64,000 bases of DNA from assembly GCA_944548615.1 (NCBI GenBank), contig OX155957.1, forward strand, positions 27,798,935 through 27,862,934. The letters are read 5' to 3'. The notes beneath the pieces are model-generated. The model saw nothing but the letters and a program-made list of their open reading frames with translations. It was not told the origin of the DNA and did no database searches. Positions 1-11,154 of the stretch are shown piece after piece. Position 1 is the stretch's first letter, and the number at the start of each line of letters is the position of its first letter. A program made the position numbers and the translations under genes. The DNA comes from Micropterix aruncella. Taxonomy: Eukaryota; Arthropoda; Insecta; Lepidoptera; Micropterigidae.

Positions 1-433
1 GGCGAGGCACCGGGAAGGTAAACAGCGGGCAGCCTCGCCCCTTGTCTACCAGTTTGGAAGGACATCTCCGTCTGGAATTAAACGTCAGGATAACTCCTGC
101 CTCCCGACTGGTTACTGGTTTGAGGAAGCTTGCGCGGTCCTCTCCCTTACGTAGCGGTGAAGGATAGATCTACCGAATCTATCCGTGGCACTCTAGTGTG
201 ACTCCCGAAGTGAGCTCGCCTTAACACAGGGGTGCCTAGCATGGCGGGCTCGGCTGCTCTTTGCTTAGCATAATAGAAAGATTATCATTTGCGTTTAATG
301 TATGCGCTATGTAACCTGGGCTCAGACAGATGTAGGTATCATGTGTATATAACTTTAAAAGCATACGACGGCATTGTCTAAACTGTCATTTGATTTTCTG
401 TTGTGCTCATGTATTTGAATGTATATGTATATG

Positions 434-476
<43 letters not shown>

Positions 477-740
477 AAATAAATCGTGGACCACGGCATC
501 CATTGCCCGGTTTCCATGGTCGTTTCAAGAGCAGTTGCGGTAAGGTTAACAACTACCCCCGCTCTATAGGAAACAATACAGCTTCCATACTCCCCCGGCT
601 GTCAGTCGGAATGTACAATCGATTGGCTAACGCCGCACGGTGCGCAAACTAGAGTTCTACCCGGGCTCGCACTTCTGCGTGGAGGCCGCCAAATGAGTGT
701 TGACCCGTGCGTTTGGTCGACCCTAAACACATGGGTCTTA
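1..740 (+). repeat. GC-rich dispersed repeat 'family A', copy 1
   Basis: This stretch shares long ordered blocks with 24590-25640, 17870-18670 and, inverted, 32365-33075 and 60866-61615. Shared landmarks are 'cttgcgcggtcctc', 'tagcggt', 'acccccgctctataggaaac', 'cgattggcta' and 'gccgcacggtgcgcaaac'. It is clearly richer in G+C than its AT-rich surroundings. No long reading frame is conserved between copies, so I treat it as non-coding. The copy is cut by the window edge on the left and interrupted at about 241-490 by an inserted retrotransposon tail. I cannot assign the family to a known class. Confidence 0.75.
241..490 (+). mobile_element. Non-LTR retrotransposon 3' tail inserted in family A
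   Basis: About 250 bp of AT-rich DNA separates two halves of the family A copy. It ends at 434-479 in a run of about ten 'aaat' units, the usual tail of several non-LTR retrotransposons of this genome. The homologous order resumes right after it with 'cgtggaccacggcatcc', which matches 24895 onward. Orientation is inferred from the A-rich tail on the right. No coding remnant is visible. Confidence 0.5.
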
Positions 741-2160
741 ATGGTCAAACAAACAAACAAAACAAAATCTTAGCTCTTTGCCGATATCGATAGTATCCAT
801 CAGCATAATATGAGAGAAGCTGTATTGTCCCACTGATAATCGTGCTGGAGTCACGTAATACTTCCTCTAACTAAAACTACGCTACGGAATAGCGATTTAT
901 ATAAATACGCATGACTGCTTTTAAAAATAATGTGACAGCCACCAGCACCAATCGAAAAATTATGTAAATTTTATTAGTTTTTTATTCACAGCCAGTTTTC
1001 AAAGGATAACTCGAATCAAACGGAAACAATATTATTTCATCAAATAGCTTAATTGGTATGGAAATAAATACATGTTTTTTAATTAACGTATTAAATAAGA
1101 TGTGGACAATAAATGTCAGCATTATTTATGTGAGTGTGGTAAACAACGGAAAACAGCAAACGCTGTCAAATTTGATTTAATACTTAGTATTATTAGAAAT
1201 TTTGAGTTTTTTTATTCGAGTTGTTTTTATGAGTGTATGTAATTCAAAGCGCAATTATTTTTTTTATTATTATTATTATTGATAAGGAAACAAACAGCTT
1301 TCACAAAATATTGGATACAACATTATTAAGTTTCAAAGATAATGCTAATAACATGTTACCACGTTAACATTAATAATTTAAACACTTAACAGTTTTCTAT
1401 GGAGAATACACTCACATAAAAGGAGGTGGGAATTGGGAAGGGGGAGTCATATAAGTAAATACAATTTTATGTGAATACACGTACCATAATGTATACATAT
1501 TATTGTCAAACATATTATTTAAACATATTCTTGAATACATATTATTAATATTATATTATATAGTGCGATTACAATGATACGTCAACACCGTCATTACTTA
1601 TTGCTTTTTCAAGAGCGATAGATGCGTATTATAAATTTTACATACTCTATAAATAAAACAGTTTTGTGCATAATTAGTGCCAACCTGCGGTAGTGGAACA
1701 ACTCCGTTTGGCGAGTGAGTCGCGATGGTACACGAAAAGATACCATTCCAAGAAGATCCGAACAATCAATGTAACCAGATCTATGGTAATACTATTCCAC
1801 AATATCGTTACTTAAATTCGTGGTGACAGAGTAAATATTGTTATGTATTTGGAATTGTTTAATACTATCATTAGTCATTACTGATCACTGTTGCAGCAAT
1901 TATTGTTAATTATATTGCTTAATAGTAGAAATTGATGATTGGAATGTCTAAACTTGTTAGTATAGATAGGTATTATTAAATTATAATTACTATTGACAAC
2001 ATTATTAATTTCAGTACGGTCGCATTATTGATTCTCGGAAATATTGATTTGATTGATCGATTCATTTGATAACAAGCGGATATTGTAAATATACTCGTTT
2101 TTGTTAATTGATGACGAAGTCACGAGACAATCTGTCTGGCAGTGAAGTTGAGGCAATTAG
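741..2160. other. AT-rich non-coding DNA
   Basis: Nothing recognisable: no supported exon, RNA gene or element boundary. It contains short homopolymers and a (TTA)n stretch near 1265-1280. Confidence 0.5.
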
Positions 2161-2295
2161 GTACGACGTTAGAAAATAATTTTCATATGAAAGACTATCG
2201 CCGTTGACATTATAAATAAGATAAAAACGAATTTGCCGCGCAAACTTTGTAACTTCACGTGGTATATACGTTTTTTATCATATTTATACTAATTT
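2160..2295. mobile_element. Short hairpin relic related to the Penelope-like element at 50951
   Basis: The stretch has 'gactatcgccgttgacattataaat', then 'aaaacgaatttgccgcg', then after a very short spacer an inverted match 'cacgtggtatatacgttttt' and 'atttat'. The same ordered parts (tail, arm, inverted arm) flank the element at 50951-51582 and recur at 34968-35115. I infer a strongly shortened, non-coding derivative. The arms are degenerate, so confidence is moderate. Confidence 0.45.
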
Positions 2296-2796
2296 ATATG
2301 TAGGGAAATGTTTTCTGCAAACACGTAATGGCAAAAGTGGAGTTCAGCGTGCATGCATAAATAAAGCGTCTGAAGCAGTCCTTGCCCTTTTAAAAGTAAA
2401 AAAGTGTAATGTGACAATATCGCCCTTTTTGCTTCATCCGCCTCGGATCGTCTTATACGTAATCATATGACAAATGGCTTTTGACTCTTGACCCATTAAG
2501 CGGGTGCGGTAGTGTGACAATGGGTCAACATTGCTGAAACGCTTCTCCGCTTTGTCGAATTAATAAATTGACACAGTTCAAAGGCGGCCAAGGTGGGTGG
2601 ACGACGACCAATTGGCGAGTAAAAATAGCTTCAATCGTAGCCCGCAGAGATCGTCATCTGTTTGTTCTCCCGCTTCGTCTATGATTTATGACCGATGGAT
2701 TTTAAGAATCATTTCATAGGGCGCGACGTCACCATGATAGTACTGGCGACCGATGCACAGTTATTTCGATGAGAAAATGTAAGATTCGGGGCTCAC

Positions 2797-3736
2797 CTAA
2801 TTAAGCGTTCGTGTCGCTCTCGGTCGTGAACGTAGGCGCGCTCCCTCTCGAGGTAGTCTTCGGGCAGCGGTAGCGGCAGGTGCGCGAGCTGCGCGTGCAG
2901 CGCGTGCGCCTGATGCTGCGCGTGCATCGCGTGCTGCGGCGGCGCGTGCTGGTGCTGGTGCTGCGGCGCGGGCGGCGCGTGCGCGGGCCGCTGCGCGCCG
3001 CCGCCGCCGTAGCGCGGCTTCCACAGCAGCTCGTGCGGGTAGAGGCCGGGCGGCGGCAGGTGCAGCAGCGGCGGCGGCGCGGCGGCCGCGAACGCGGGCG
3101 GCGGCGCGTGCGCCATGGCGCGCCAGGCGGCGGCCGCGGCGACCGCCGGCGCGGCCGGCGGCGCGGCCAGCGCGGTCGCCGCGGTCGCCGCGGCGACGGC
3201 GGGCTCGTCGCCGCTGAGCGCGCTCGACCGCGAGCCGCTGCGCTCGTCGCCCGACCCGCCCGACCGCAGCCCGCTCACGCCCGAGTCGCTGCGGTCGTCG
3301 CGCGTCGCGCCCGGCGAGCCCGCATCGTCGGCGTCGGAGCGGCGCGGCGCGGGCGCGGCGCACACGATCACGCAGTCGTCCTCCTCCGAGCCGGCGCCGG
3401 CGCCCGGGTAGGCCACCGTGGCGGCGCCCTCCGCTCCCTCCGCGCCCCCCTTCGCCGAGCCCCCCTCCCCCTCCCCTTCTCCGCAGCCGCCTACCCCCGC
3501 CCCACCATCGCCTTTCTCCACCACCGTAATTTTTGCGTCTCGTAATTTACTGTTGTCAGCTTCTTCTAGCACTTTCTTCTTAGGCTCGCGCTCGTTGCGC
3601 TTCCTGCCCTTGCCGGCGTCCTCCTTGCCGGATTCGCACTCGTTATTCTCCTTCACTTCACTCTTCACTACACTTTTCACTAAAGCTATGCTATCACTTT
3701 CCTCGGTCGCCTTCCTCGCTTTCCTCGATGACTTTC
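2797..3736 (-). CDS. Internal exon of an unidentified Ala/Pro/His-rich, Ser-rich protein
   Basis: A 940-nt exon, open across its whole length. On the minus strand it is entered by a good acceptor (pyrimidine-rich tract then GCAG at 3740-3737) and left by a donor reading AG|GTGAGC at 2797/2796. It starts and ends with two bases of a split codon. The roughly 313 residues begin with a Lys/Glu-rich region (about 1-60), then a Gly/Ala/Glu stretch, an acidic 'EEDDCVIVC' motif, a Ser-rich block containing SDSGVSGLRSGGSGDER, a poly-Ala/Pro region, 'YPHELLWKPRY', His/Gln/Ala runs, and a charged end 'LERERAYVHDRERHERLIR'. There is no signal peptide or membrane segment. Composition suggests a nuclear scaffold or transcription cofactor, but that is inference; I could not match it confidently to a named family. 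The exon is about three-quarters G+C in an AT-rich region. The other exons are not in evidence: 5' exons would lie to the right, 3' exons left of 2797 or outside the window. Confidence 0.75.
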
Positions 3737-4500
3737 CTGCGGACAGAGAGAAAACGAAACATTATTATAAAGTTACAATCGCTCGAAGGGATGAAAAATC
3801 ATGCAGAGGCCGGCTCCAAGCGCGAACGACTTCTAGCTCGACTATATACATAAACAAAAAGATAGCCAAGTAAGAAACTAAAGTCTGTGTTTATTCTACA
3901 GGAAAAAAATATATAAAGTGTTTATATTATGAATGTTTTGAGTGGAAACATGTAAATAGCTTTATTTTTGAAATTTAATAATTTTGTACCAAATGTATTG
4001 TAACAGCTGTATGTTTCCTAAATAATAATAAAATAAAATAAAAAAATTCATTTCAAATGCACTGAATGAAACAACGTCAAAAAATCACAAGGCATGCATC
4101 GCCGCATCGCTAAATTGATTGTATTATTTAAAATTAAAAAAATGGATACCCAAGAAAGAGACTAAGCAAAGGTTTCTTCTAGTATTTTAATAGAATTATT
4201 ACCACGCAAGACTTTACAAAATCATGAACAAACAGAAAACTACAATAAAAAAATATGCCACTCATATATATGTGACTACTTGTTAAATGTAGCTATATTT
4301 CGCGAAGCGGACTAAGCAAGAGGAAGGAATATTATCGCGGTACCGTGGATATAATGAACAACTGCGGTTGATTAATCGCGCATTCAGCTGTTCTGCAGTG
4401 CAGAATATACAGCTGAGAATAGCATCGGAGAACGTGCTCGTCGCTAGGCGGATTTAAACTGGCAAGAAATATTTACGACCGAGCGATGCAAAGTGGCTTT
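3737..4500. other. Probable intron upstream of the 2797-3736 exon
   Basis: This is AT-rich DNA immediately upstream of the splice acceptor on the minus strand. No further exon with convincing splice sites was found here. It is inferred to be intronic. Confidence 0.45.
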
Positions 4501-4509
4501 CTTTTATTT

Positions 4510-4785
4510 ACAAACTGTAGGTATCAGTTGACGACCTTGCCAGTCTAAATAAATACAAATTATAGCACGTTTTTGTTTGTCGAAGCGATATATTTACTCG
4601 GTCGCTTGAGCGCAAATGTCGCCGAAGCAATTAATTCGTTTGCAGGTGTAATGTGCTAAAGTGGGCATTCTTTCCTGTCGAAAGCGGACGATCGCGCGCC
4701 GGCGAAAAGGTCGAAATGCATAATGTGCTTACACTGTGTAAATTGTGTACGGCCGGACGGAATGTTTACAGTTCGCGGAACAGAA
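4510..4785 (+). repeat. Direct repeat copy 1 (pair with 5721-6003)
   Basis: It runs from 'acaaactgta' to 'tttacagttcgcgga' and matches 5721-6003 almost base for base, including 'tcgcttgagcgcaaa', 'gggcattctttcctgtcgaa' and 'cataatgtgcttacactg'. This copy lacks about 18 bp around 4653 that the other has. No reading frame is conserved. Confidence 0.8.
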
Positions 4786-4864
4786 TAAGAAAACGTGCCT
4801 AAGTCATTCTTGGGACGGATAAGGAACACACAATACAAGAACAAAAAAATAGAGTTGTCAACTA

Positions 4865-5034
4865 CAACCAGCGAACCCGTCACCTCAGGAAGTTTTAACG
4901 ATTAGTCGTTCTATCTCCCGTGAAGTGAGCGTAGAAGACTTGGACAAAACAGTCCACCGTCAAGCTCCGCCACATGCCCGTAAGAGGCCAACGCCTTAAC
5001 CGCGAGATAACCATGTGTGTTACCCAGCGGGCTT
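4865..5034 (+). repeat. Family A fragment
   Basis: The order 'cccgtcacctcaggaagttttaacg', 'gtgagcgtagaagactt', 'cagtccaccgtcaagctccgcc' and 'agaggccaacgccttaaccgcg' matches 24605-24770 closely. The copy stops abruptly at 'gcgggcttacac', where a different repeat begins. Confidence 0.75.
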
Positions 5035-5110
5035 ACACAAAAGAGTACAACATGGTGGACCTATTGCCAAGTGGGGATATCTTACGACTATATTGTTACA
5101 ACAGTTCGGG
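5035..5110 (-). repeat. Fragment of the 171-bp array family (family B)
   Basis: 'agagtacaacatggtggacctattgccaagtgg' followed by 'atatcttacgactata' matches the unit that is tandemly repeated at 19823-20840. It is likely a retrotransposon 3' end in minus orientation. Confidence 0.65.
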
Positions 5111-5397
5111 TGCACCCAGATCAAAAAAATAATCTAACTTGGATCCCTAAAAATAAACAATGATTTTTGCACACCTGTGCAATATTTTTGGAGACACCCC
5201 TGATATGAATGTCTACTTCGACTGAACAGTCAGGTAGCGTTATCGCTTTTCGCTGGTATATATCGCTTTTCGCTGCTATCACTTTTCGATGGTATATGGA
5301 TATATACATAGATATATAATACAGATACGTCATGTAGTGTTATAGATATAGATATTTATAGTAGGTACTGTTGTGTTGCATAATAAGTATAAAATAA

Positions 5398-5660
5398 ATG
5401 AGTTCGAATTAAAAGTATGTTTATTGTTGAATGTGTTTGTTGAATTCGCTTTTATTTTTTTAAGAGAGTATGCAAATATTATTTTTATAAGAATAATTTT
5501 AGTAATTTGTTATTTTGGAAATAGAATTTTTTATTTAGGATTTTATATTAAAATATTAATTATAATAATATTATTTATTATTATTCGAGGAACATATTTA
5601 CGATATCGATATGATCAATTAATATTTTTAATTACTAGTACTTTACATAGCTTTTCTTAA
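5398..5660 (+). pseudogene. Nuclear mitochondrial segment (NUMT): 3' part of nad1
   Basis: About 87 codons are open and translate to a very hydrophobic peptide with the order seen in insect NADH dehydrogenase subunit 1: an 'FAFIFLREYANIIF' helix, then 'FYIKILIIIILFIIIRGTY', then 'LRYRYDQL'. The pattern 'F..EYANI', 'FYIK' and 'RGT.PR.RYD.L' is the conserved C-terminal part of ND1. Read with the invertebrate mitochondrial code (ATA Met, AGA Ser), the segment near 5480 becomes Phe-Met-Ser-Met-Ile, which fits ND1 better than the nuclear reading. The mitochondrial gene makes a subunit of respiratory complex I; this fragment lacks most of the gene and any nuclear start or promoter, so it is inert. 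It lies between the two direct repeats at 4510 and 5721, next to repeat fragments. Similarity was judged by eye. Confidence 0.75.
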
Positions 5661-5720
5661 ATTTAGGTACCACCAAGCTCATTAGGTTCGATTGATTTGA
5701 GTAGTTGAAAAGTTGAGTTA

Positions 5721-6003
5721 CAAACTGTATCCGTCGACCTTGCGAGTGTAAATAAAAACAAATCATTAGATATAGCACGTTTTTGTTTGGCGAAGCAATA
5801 TTTACACGGTCGCTTGAGCGCAAACGTTGTGCAAGCAATTAATTCATTTGCCGGTGTAATGTGCGCTCGAGGCGATGTCGCAAGCGGGCATTCTTTCCTG
5901 TCGAAAGCAGACGATCGCGCGCCGGCAAAAAGGTCGGAATGCATAATGTGCTTACACTGTGTAAATTGTGTACGGACGGACGGAATGTTTACAGTTCGCG
6001 GAA
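5721..6003 (+). repeat. Direct repeat copy 2 (pair with 4510-4785)
   Basis: This is the fuller copy, continuing rightward through 'gaacgagccgtttggccggccgcc', which copy 1 lacks. The pair brackets a segment holding a family A piece, a family B piece and the nad1 NUMT. It is moderately GC-rich and CpG-containing, unlike the flanks. Confidence 0.8.
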
Positions 6004-6630
6004 CGAGCCGTTTGGCCGGCCGCCAATTAAGTTTGCGCGGGCTTCGATTCGGAATTCCGGCCTTGCAGTTTGTACGCTCCCGATTGCCAAAGACTTGGTT
6101 TTGACGACGGTATTATTTTATTGTAAACTTTTAAATTGTGTACCCAAACTGCGAGAAAGAACCACAGTTTTCTAGATAAACGACCACGAAGCCAGAACGA
6201 CAGAAGCATCAGCGGGCCTGAATTATACCGTTCCCCGATTACATTCTTTATGTCATCACCCAAAAACAATCATACTATATAGCACCTAAAATATTCAACC
6301 GTCTTGATGACGGCATAAAAAAATAGAAAGTATCATTTTTTACTTGACAAGAAATATGTTTCAGTTGATTATGTTTAAAATAAATTGGTTATATTATTTT
6401 AATTATTTCGATTTACAATTTTATATGTGCATAGTAAGAAACCCTTTCAGGCTACTTAATTTATTGGTCAATTTAGTTGTTTATTTAATTATATATTAAT
6501 TTATTTTACACATCTATAAAGTTAAATATTTTCTTTTTTTAATTTAATATTAGTTCTTTAGTTATATACACATTTATATGTATATTATATTAACCTTAAA
6601 ATTTTTAAGAATGAATGAGTGATCGGAATG
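6004..6630. other. Non-coding DNA, no feature recognised
   Basis: About 80 bp of GC-rich sequence continues from the direct repeat, followed by AT-rich DNA with no supported exon or element. Confidence 0.5.
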
Positions 6631-6639
6631 AATGAATGG

Positions 6640-6770
6640 AAAAAAAATAAAAAGTGAAGTCACTATGTCTTAAATACTATCACCCCAGAACAGATACTTA
6701 TACAATCTAGTGGGGTGATAAAATCCATACAAATGTAATCTTATCTGCTTCGCAAAAAAAAAGTGTAAAA
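6640..6770 (+). repeat. Dispersed repeat, pair with 13588-13700
   Basis: 'tatcaccccagaacaga' ... 'tctagtggggtgataaaatccat' ... 'tgcttcgcaaa' is matched in order at 13588-13700 with scattered differences. It is probably an untranslated part of a retrotransposon. Confidence 0.55.
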
Positions 6771-6925
6771 ATATTATTATTTATAGGTACTTTTGTTATT
6801 TTTGCCAAAAACAATTTCCTTGTATTGGATAATTTTATAAAATATTTTTTTAAAAAAAAACAATAAAAAATGGCTACTTCAGGTGTATGTAGGTATACAC
6901 GTATGTTTTTTGTCATCGTCTACCA

Positions 6926-6940
6926 CCCCCCCCCCCCCCC
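6926..6940 (+). repeat. Poly-C tract (15 C)
   Basis: Uninterrupted C run inside AT-rich DNA; its length is likely to be unstable or mis-called. Confidence 0.9.
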
Positions 6941-7430
6941 AACAATCTAAGTACTGTCTGATTTTTTTTAACCCATCTGAAAACCTTAACGGCGAGGTCA
7001 AGCAGCCCTTAAAATATATTTTTTTCAATGCAAACATATTAGGAATACGTGATAATTTTATGATAGTAAGCAGGTATTAATTGTTACAACTTCAATAGAA
7101 ACTGAATGTTAGCCAAAAAAATCTATACAACAATCATCAAAGGAAAATACCGTGTACCAATTTGTTTTCAAATTTTGTGTTTATTACATATAAAAAGCGT
7201 ACCTACAATATCTAGTTCTTCGCTTGACGATAGTGGAAGGCAGTAAATCAAGACTATTAAGTACGAAGTAACCATATTAGCGATTAATTTATAGCCCAAG
7301 TTAAATATATCACGAAAGTTCAATCCCTAGTCTGTGGAATAAATGAATGTCAATAATGGCAATAGGAATATAAATTAAATACAAAAATGTATTTACTGTA
7401 TGTTAATACAGAAGCGTCCTGTATTTTTTA

Positions 7431-7730
7431 TATTCTACACCATATGGCCTAGTGGTTAGGTCACCTGATCTTACTTACATACATTGTAAGGTTCCCGGTT
7501 TGATTCCCGTCTGGGTAAGCATTTTTCGTTGTGATAAAATTAAAGGAATTACGTTTCAATTCTGTCTATCAAACGCATAATATTCTACACCATGTGGCCA
7601 GTGGTTAGGTCGCCTGCTCTTACTCACATACATTGTAAGGTTCCGGGTTTGATTCCCGGCTGGGTGACCATTTTTCGTCGCGGCAAAATTATCGAATTTC
7701 ATTTCAATTTTGTTGATCAAATGCAATAAA
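7431..7730 (+). mobile_element. tRNA-derived SINE, two tandem copies
   Basis: Two head-to-tail units of about 150 bp start at about 7431 and 7581. Each begins 'ctacaccat.tggcc' and has a Pol III A box (TGGCCTAGTGG in the first, slightly altered in the second) and a B box (GGTTTGATTCC). Each then has a non-tRNA body with 'catttttcgt' and 'tcaattttgt' and ends near 'aatgcaata'. The tRNA part resembles an Asp/Glu-type head by eye but does not close an acceptor stem, so it is not a tRNA gene. A third copy is inverted at 13254-13392. Confidence 0.8.
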
Positions 7731-7739
7731 TAAGACACA

Positions 7740-10340
7740 AACGAACAATTAAAACTTGCAAATGTGGCAAAGTAACTTTCTAGCGATGTTGTTTAATGAA
7801 TTTCATGTTAACGGGGAAATCAACGAAAAATAAGGACAGTGAATTATGAAAATGCTGTAATATGCCACACTGCTTATAACCACAACAATGCTGGCTTAAA
7901 TTCTTCTTCTTCTGTTATGATGTGGCACTGCACCCACGTGAAGGTGATTTATGCCTGGTAGTCAAGTCCAGTAGCAATTCTGCTCCTTTCTTTTCCTTTT
8001 GGTATTCTGTAGTGTTTATTTTAAGTCCAGATTCAGAATATCGTGTTCAGCTACTTGAAGTTGGTGATACAATTTGCCTATATATGAGTTAAATGGATGT
8101 GTAAGGTAACCAATCTATAATCGATTTCTTTACTGATTAACTATGTATGTTTACATGAGGATCTAGAACTATTTTAAGTAGTAAACATACAATTACAAAC
8201 ACGACCAAACATACAAAAAAAACCATAGTATTACCAGTTTGTATTAGACTAATAGATTATTTGCGAGTATGTCTGTAGATATTATTTTGTAAATATGTAT
8301 ACAGTTAGTCGATAGGAGACTGCTAATAGAGATAGCAAAAGGTAATTTGGCTTTAGCTAGATCTAGAATGAAGGAAGGCTAGTTGTTTAACAAAGGGCAA
8401 CCAAAAAACATATGGTCCAACGTCGATTAAGTGGATACAGGAATTGGATACAGTTCATTATTTGTTTCCGCGAGATTCATTTTAAAATGGCGGCATCGCT
8501 TGTGCCTCGATCGATGAATTGATTCGACGCAACTCTGCCCACCTTGTTCAATTAAGGTTATTTCCAGAAATTTGAAATAGAATCAATTATCTCGTCCGGG
8601 GACTTTGACGCTGGCAACACCAATCACCGCCATAGATAAATAAAAGCGTGGCACAGCGCAGACTGGAGCGGTGATGTGTCACGATGGCAAATGGCGGGCC
8701 CAGAGACAAGGGAACCGGTTAAAACCGGACGGCCACCGTGCAGTAAAAACGGCATTCCGAAGGCAGGCGCGACCGGCAAAAAATAAAAACGCCGAGATAG
8801 CGCAAGGCGGTTGAGGAAAAAAGCGGGATACGAGCGGAAATATCTGAACGATTAGCGATTGGCAGCTGTCAACGGTAAATAATGGAGATTGCGATGGCTG
8901 TTGGACTTTCGTTGAGAGGATGGGATATTTATTGATCTTTCACTGATTCATTAATATTAAAATTACTATACAGCGTCAGTTTATTATTGATAAGCACTTA
9001 CCCAGCCAGTGGATGATTATCAAGGTTGTGGTTGATTATCAAGCCAGTGGATGATTAACAACTAATCGAGAAAAATAAAAATATATTTTGAAAAATTTTC
9101 GTTGGTATTAAGTAGTTTCTGTTAATTGATATTAAGTAGTTTCTGTTAATTAATGACATTATTGCACTTAGAAGGCGGAGATAAAAATGTTTTAAAAGTT
9201 ATTTCATTCAGTGGGTACTTAGCTACCGTTAAAGCAAATGTTATGTTCAACTTCTTTATTTATATAAATTATTGTCTCTCACTTAATTATGAAGTTACAC
9301 ATTATTATGTTGGTAGTTACACATATTATGGAAAGTACACATTATTTTGTTATATAGATTTTTAAAAAACACTTTAGATTAATACTGCGTAAATAAGCAG
9401 CAGTATGGCAGAAAAGAAAAAAAAGTATTTAATAATAGCTCTAATTACAGCTATTTATTAGATACCTTTATTTATTAATACTTAGTCATATTACATTGAT
9501 AAGTGTGCGCATAATTCACAATTTCAAACCAACATAGTCGAGTCTGCCTTGCTACGGGCGTCGGCCTAGTTAGATAGATTTTGTACACATTTTCAAGCAA
9601 TACTTTTCGGAAATAACTTTATCGGAATAACAAGGCAGATGGATGACGCAGAAAATAACAAGGCAAATTACTCTTAATAATAATGTCTGCGCTTCTATCC
9701 AGATTATCATTAGTAGTAAGCGCTCCATGCCGCGACTCCGTAGGACAAAAGCCTCTTATGCGCTAGCAAAATTTTACTTGTAATGTAATGTCTATTATTT
9801 TATTTAAATCAGTAACCGCTTTTATATTAAGTAAGCTGTATTTTTTATTATAATTCTGCACAATCCCGAAAATGAATTGAATATTCACAGTCGTTGGGAT
9901 TTCTTCTAAACTTTCTCCCATTTATATTATTATCTATTAAAAAAGAGTTTAAAAAAGAGTACAAGAAACTGTTCAATTAACCACCTGCTATCCAATAATG
10001 TAATAAGTTGCAAAGATGTAGAAAAGTGAAAATATTTTGAATGCATAATATTGATTGACAATTGACTCTTTGGGGACTGGGTGGGGATGGGAGCCTCTGA
10101 TTCTTTTGATATGTTATTAAGCTCGGGCAGAAAAGATGACCATTATCATACTCGTTAAAATTGCCCGGGCGGTGGATGGATTGGCTGGTTTCCATCCACC
10201 TCGTTGGAGTAAAGAAACTGAAAAAATAAGTTCCATTTCTCTGAACTCACTCTTTCTCACTTATCCACATTTCATGTCCTTTATTCAGAAAAGAGATGGT
10301 TTTATTCCTTGGCTTAGATAGTAGTAGATAGTAATTTTGC
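7740..10340. other. Long AT-rich non-coding stretch
   Basis: No supported exon or complete element. A low-copy, CpG-containing segment at about 8620-8880 stands out from the AT-rich flanks. Short local duplications include 'gccagtggatgatta' at about 9004 and 9043 and 'ttaagtagtttctgttaatt' at about 9107 and 9131. Confidence 0.5.
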
Positions 10341-10354
10341 GTCGAGATTGAGCG

Positions 10355-10690
10355 TTATAAAAGAGAACAGTCATTTTCGGCCCACTTTTCCAGAATTCGC
10401 AAATCATATACTTTATGGAAAGATCTCTTTATGTAGAACATTTATTACTACAACAACTGATCTCAATTATGAGCTGTTTTTGAGTTATATTCATCACAAT
10501 TTACTATCTTTTATGGGGTTTTCGTGTAATTAACCATATTTAAGAAGATTCAAAACATTCAACAAGAACATCAAAATTCCGAAACAGCTCATAATTGAGG
10601 AAAATTGTTGAAGTCGTGAATATTGTAGATGAATAGATCTTTCCAATGGTAAATTCGTTATTGTTATTGGAGAGGTGGGCCCAGCGCTGA
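10355..10690. repeat. Imperfect foldback (inverted repeat)
   Basis: The left arm at about 10360-10480 ('ggaaagatct' ... 'tcaattatgagctgttt') is matched on the opposite strand at about 10585-10690 ('aaacagctcataattga' ... 'agatctttcc'). The arms differ at many positions, so this is an old inverted duplication or foldback element. The peptides read from both arms also resemble each other, but neither looks like a gene. Confidence 0.6.
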
Positions 10691-11154
10691 TAGATTTTTG
10701 CCCATTGTCCTTTACTAGAATTATTGTAGGTTTCCCCGATCTGCAACACCGTAATCGTGCGACAGGTTATGTTGATAAAGTTACGTACTTATATTATAAT
10801 CGTTTTATCAGTAATTCGCAAACTATAAAAATGTTACTTTAACTATAAATTCAGGAATTAATCAAACTGAAAAACAAAAGGATATATTACAATAATAAGT
10901 GTTCTTGCCTAAACGTAATCATGATATACAATAGGTTCCTGAGTCGTTTTTCATTACTGAACAAGTCATTAGAAGCATATTTTTACCAGTAGTTTTATTT
11001 TATTAATTTTATAAAATTATCTAATATAAGTAATAGAGTAATCCAATATATATAATATATTATATAAGAGATGTATTTAAATGAATAACCTATACGAACG
11101 TTCGTACGTAATACGTCCGTTATGTTATCGACCGAACACAACCCATATCACGTT

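Noticed and set aside
2880..3545. Plus-strand and other-frame open stretches opposite the GC-rich exon
   Set aside because: They are Arg/Ala-rich shadows of a GC-rich exon. Only the minus-strand frame has matching splice sites and ordered protein-like blocks.
5635..6269. Several overlapping frames of 80-105 codons around the direct repeat
   Set aside because: They occur on both strands of one GC-richer segment, differ between the two repeat copies, and resemble no family.
7905..7985. Possible retrotransposon piece with 'ttcttcttcttctg'
   Set aside because: Too short and without a second copy in the window.
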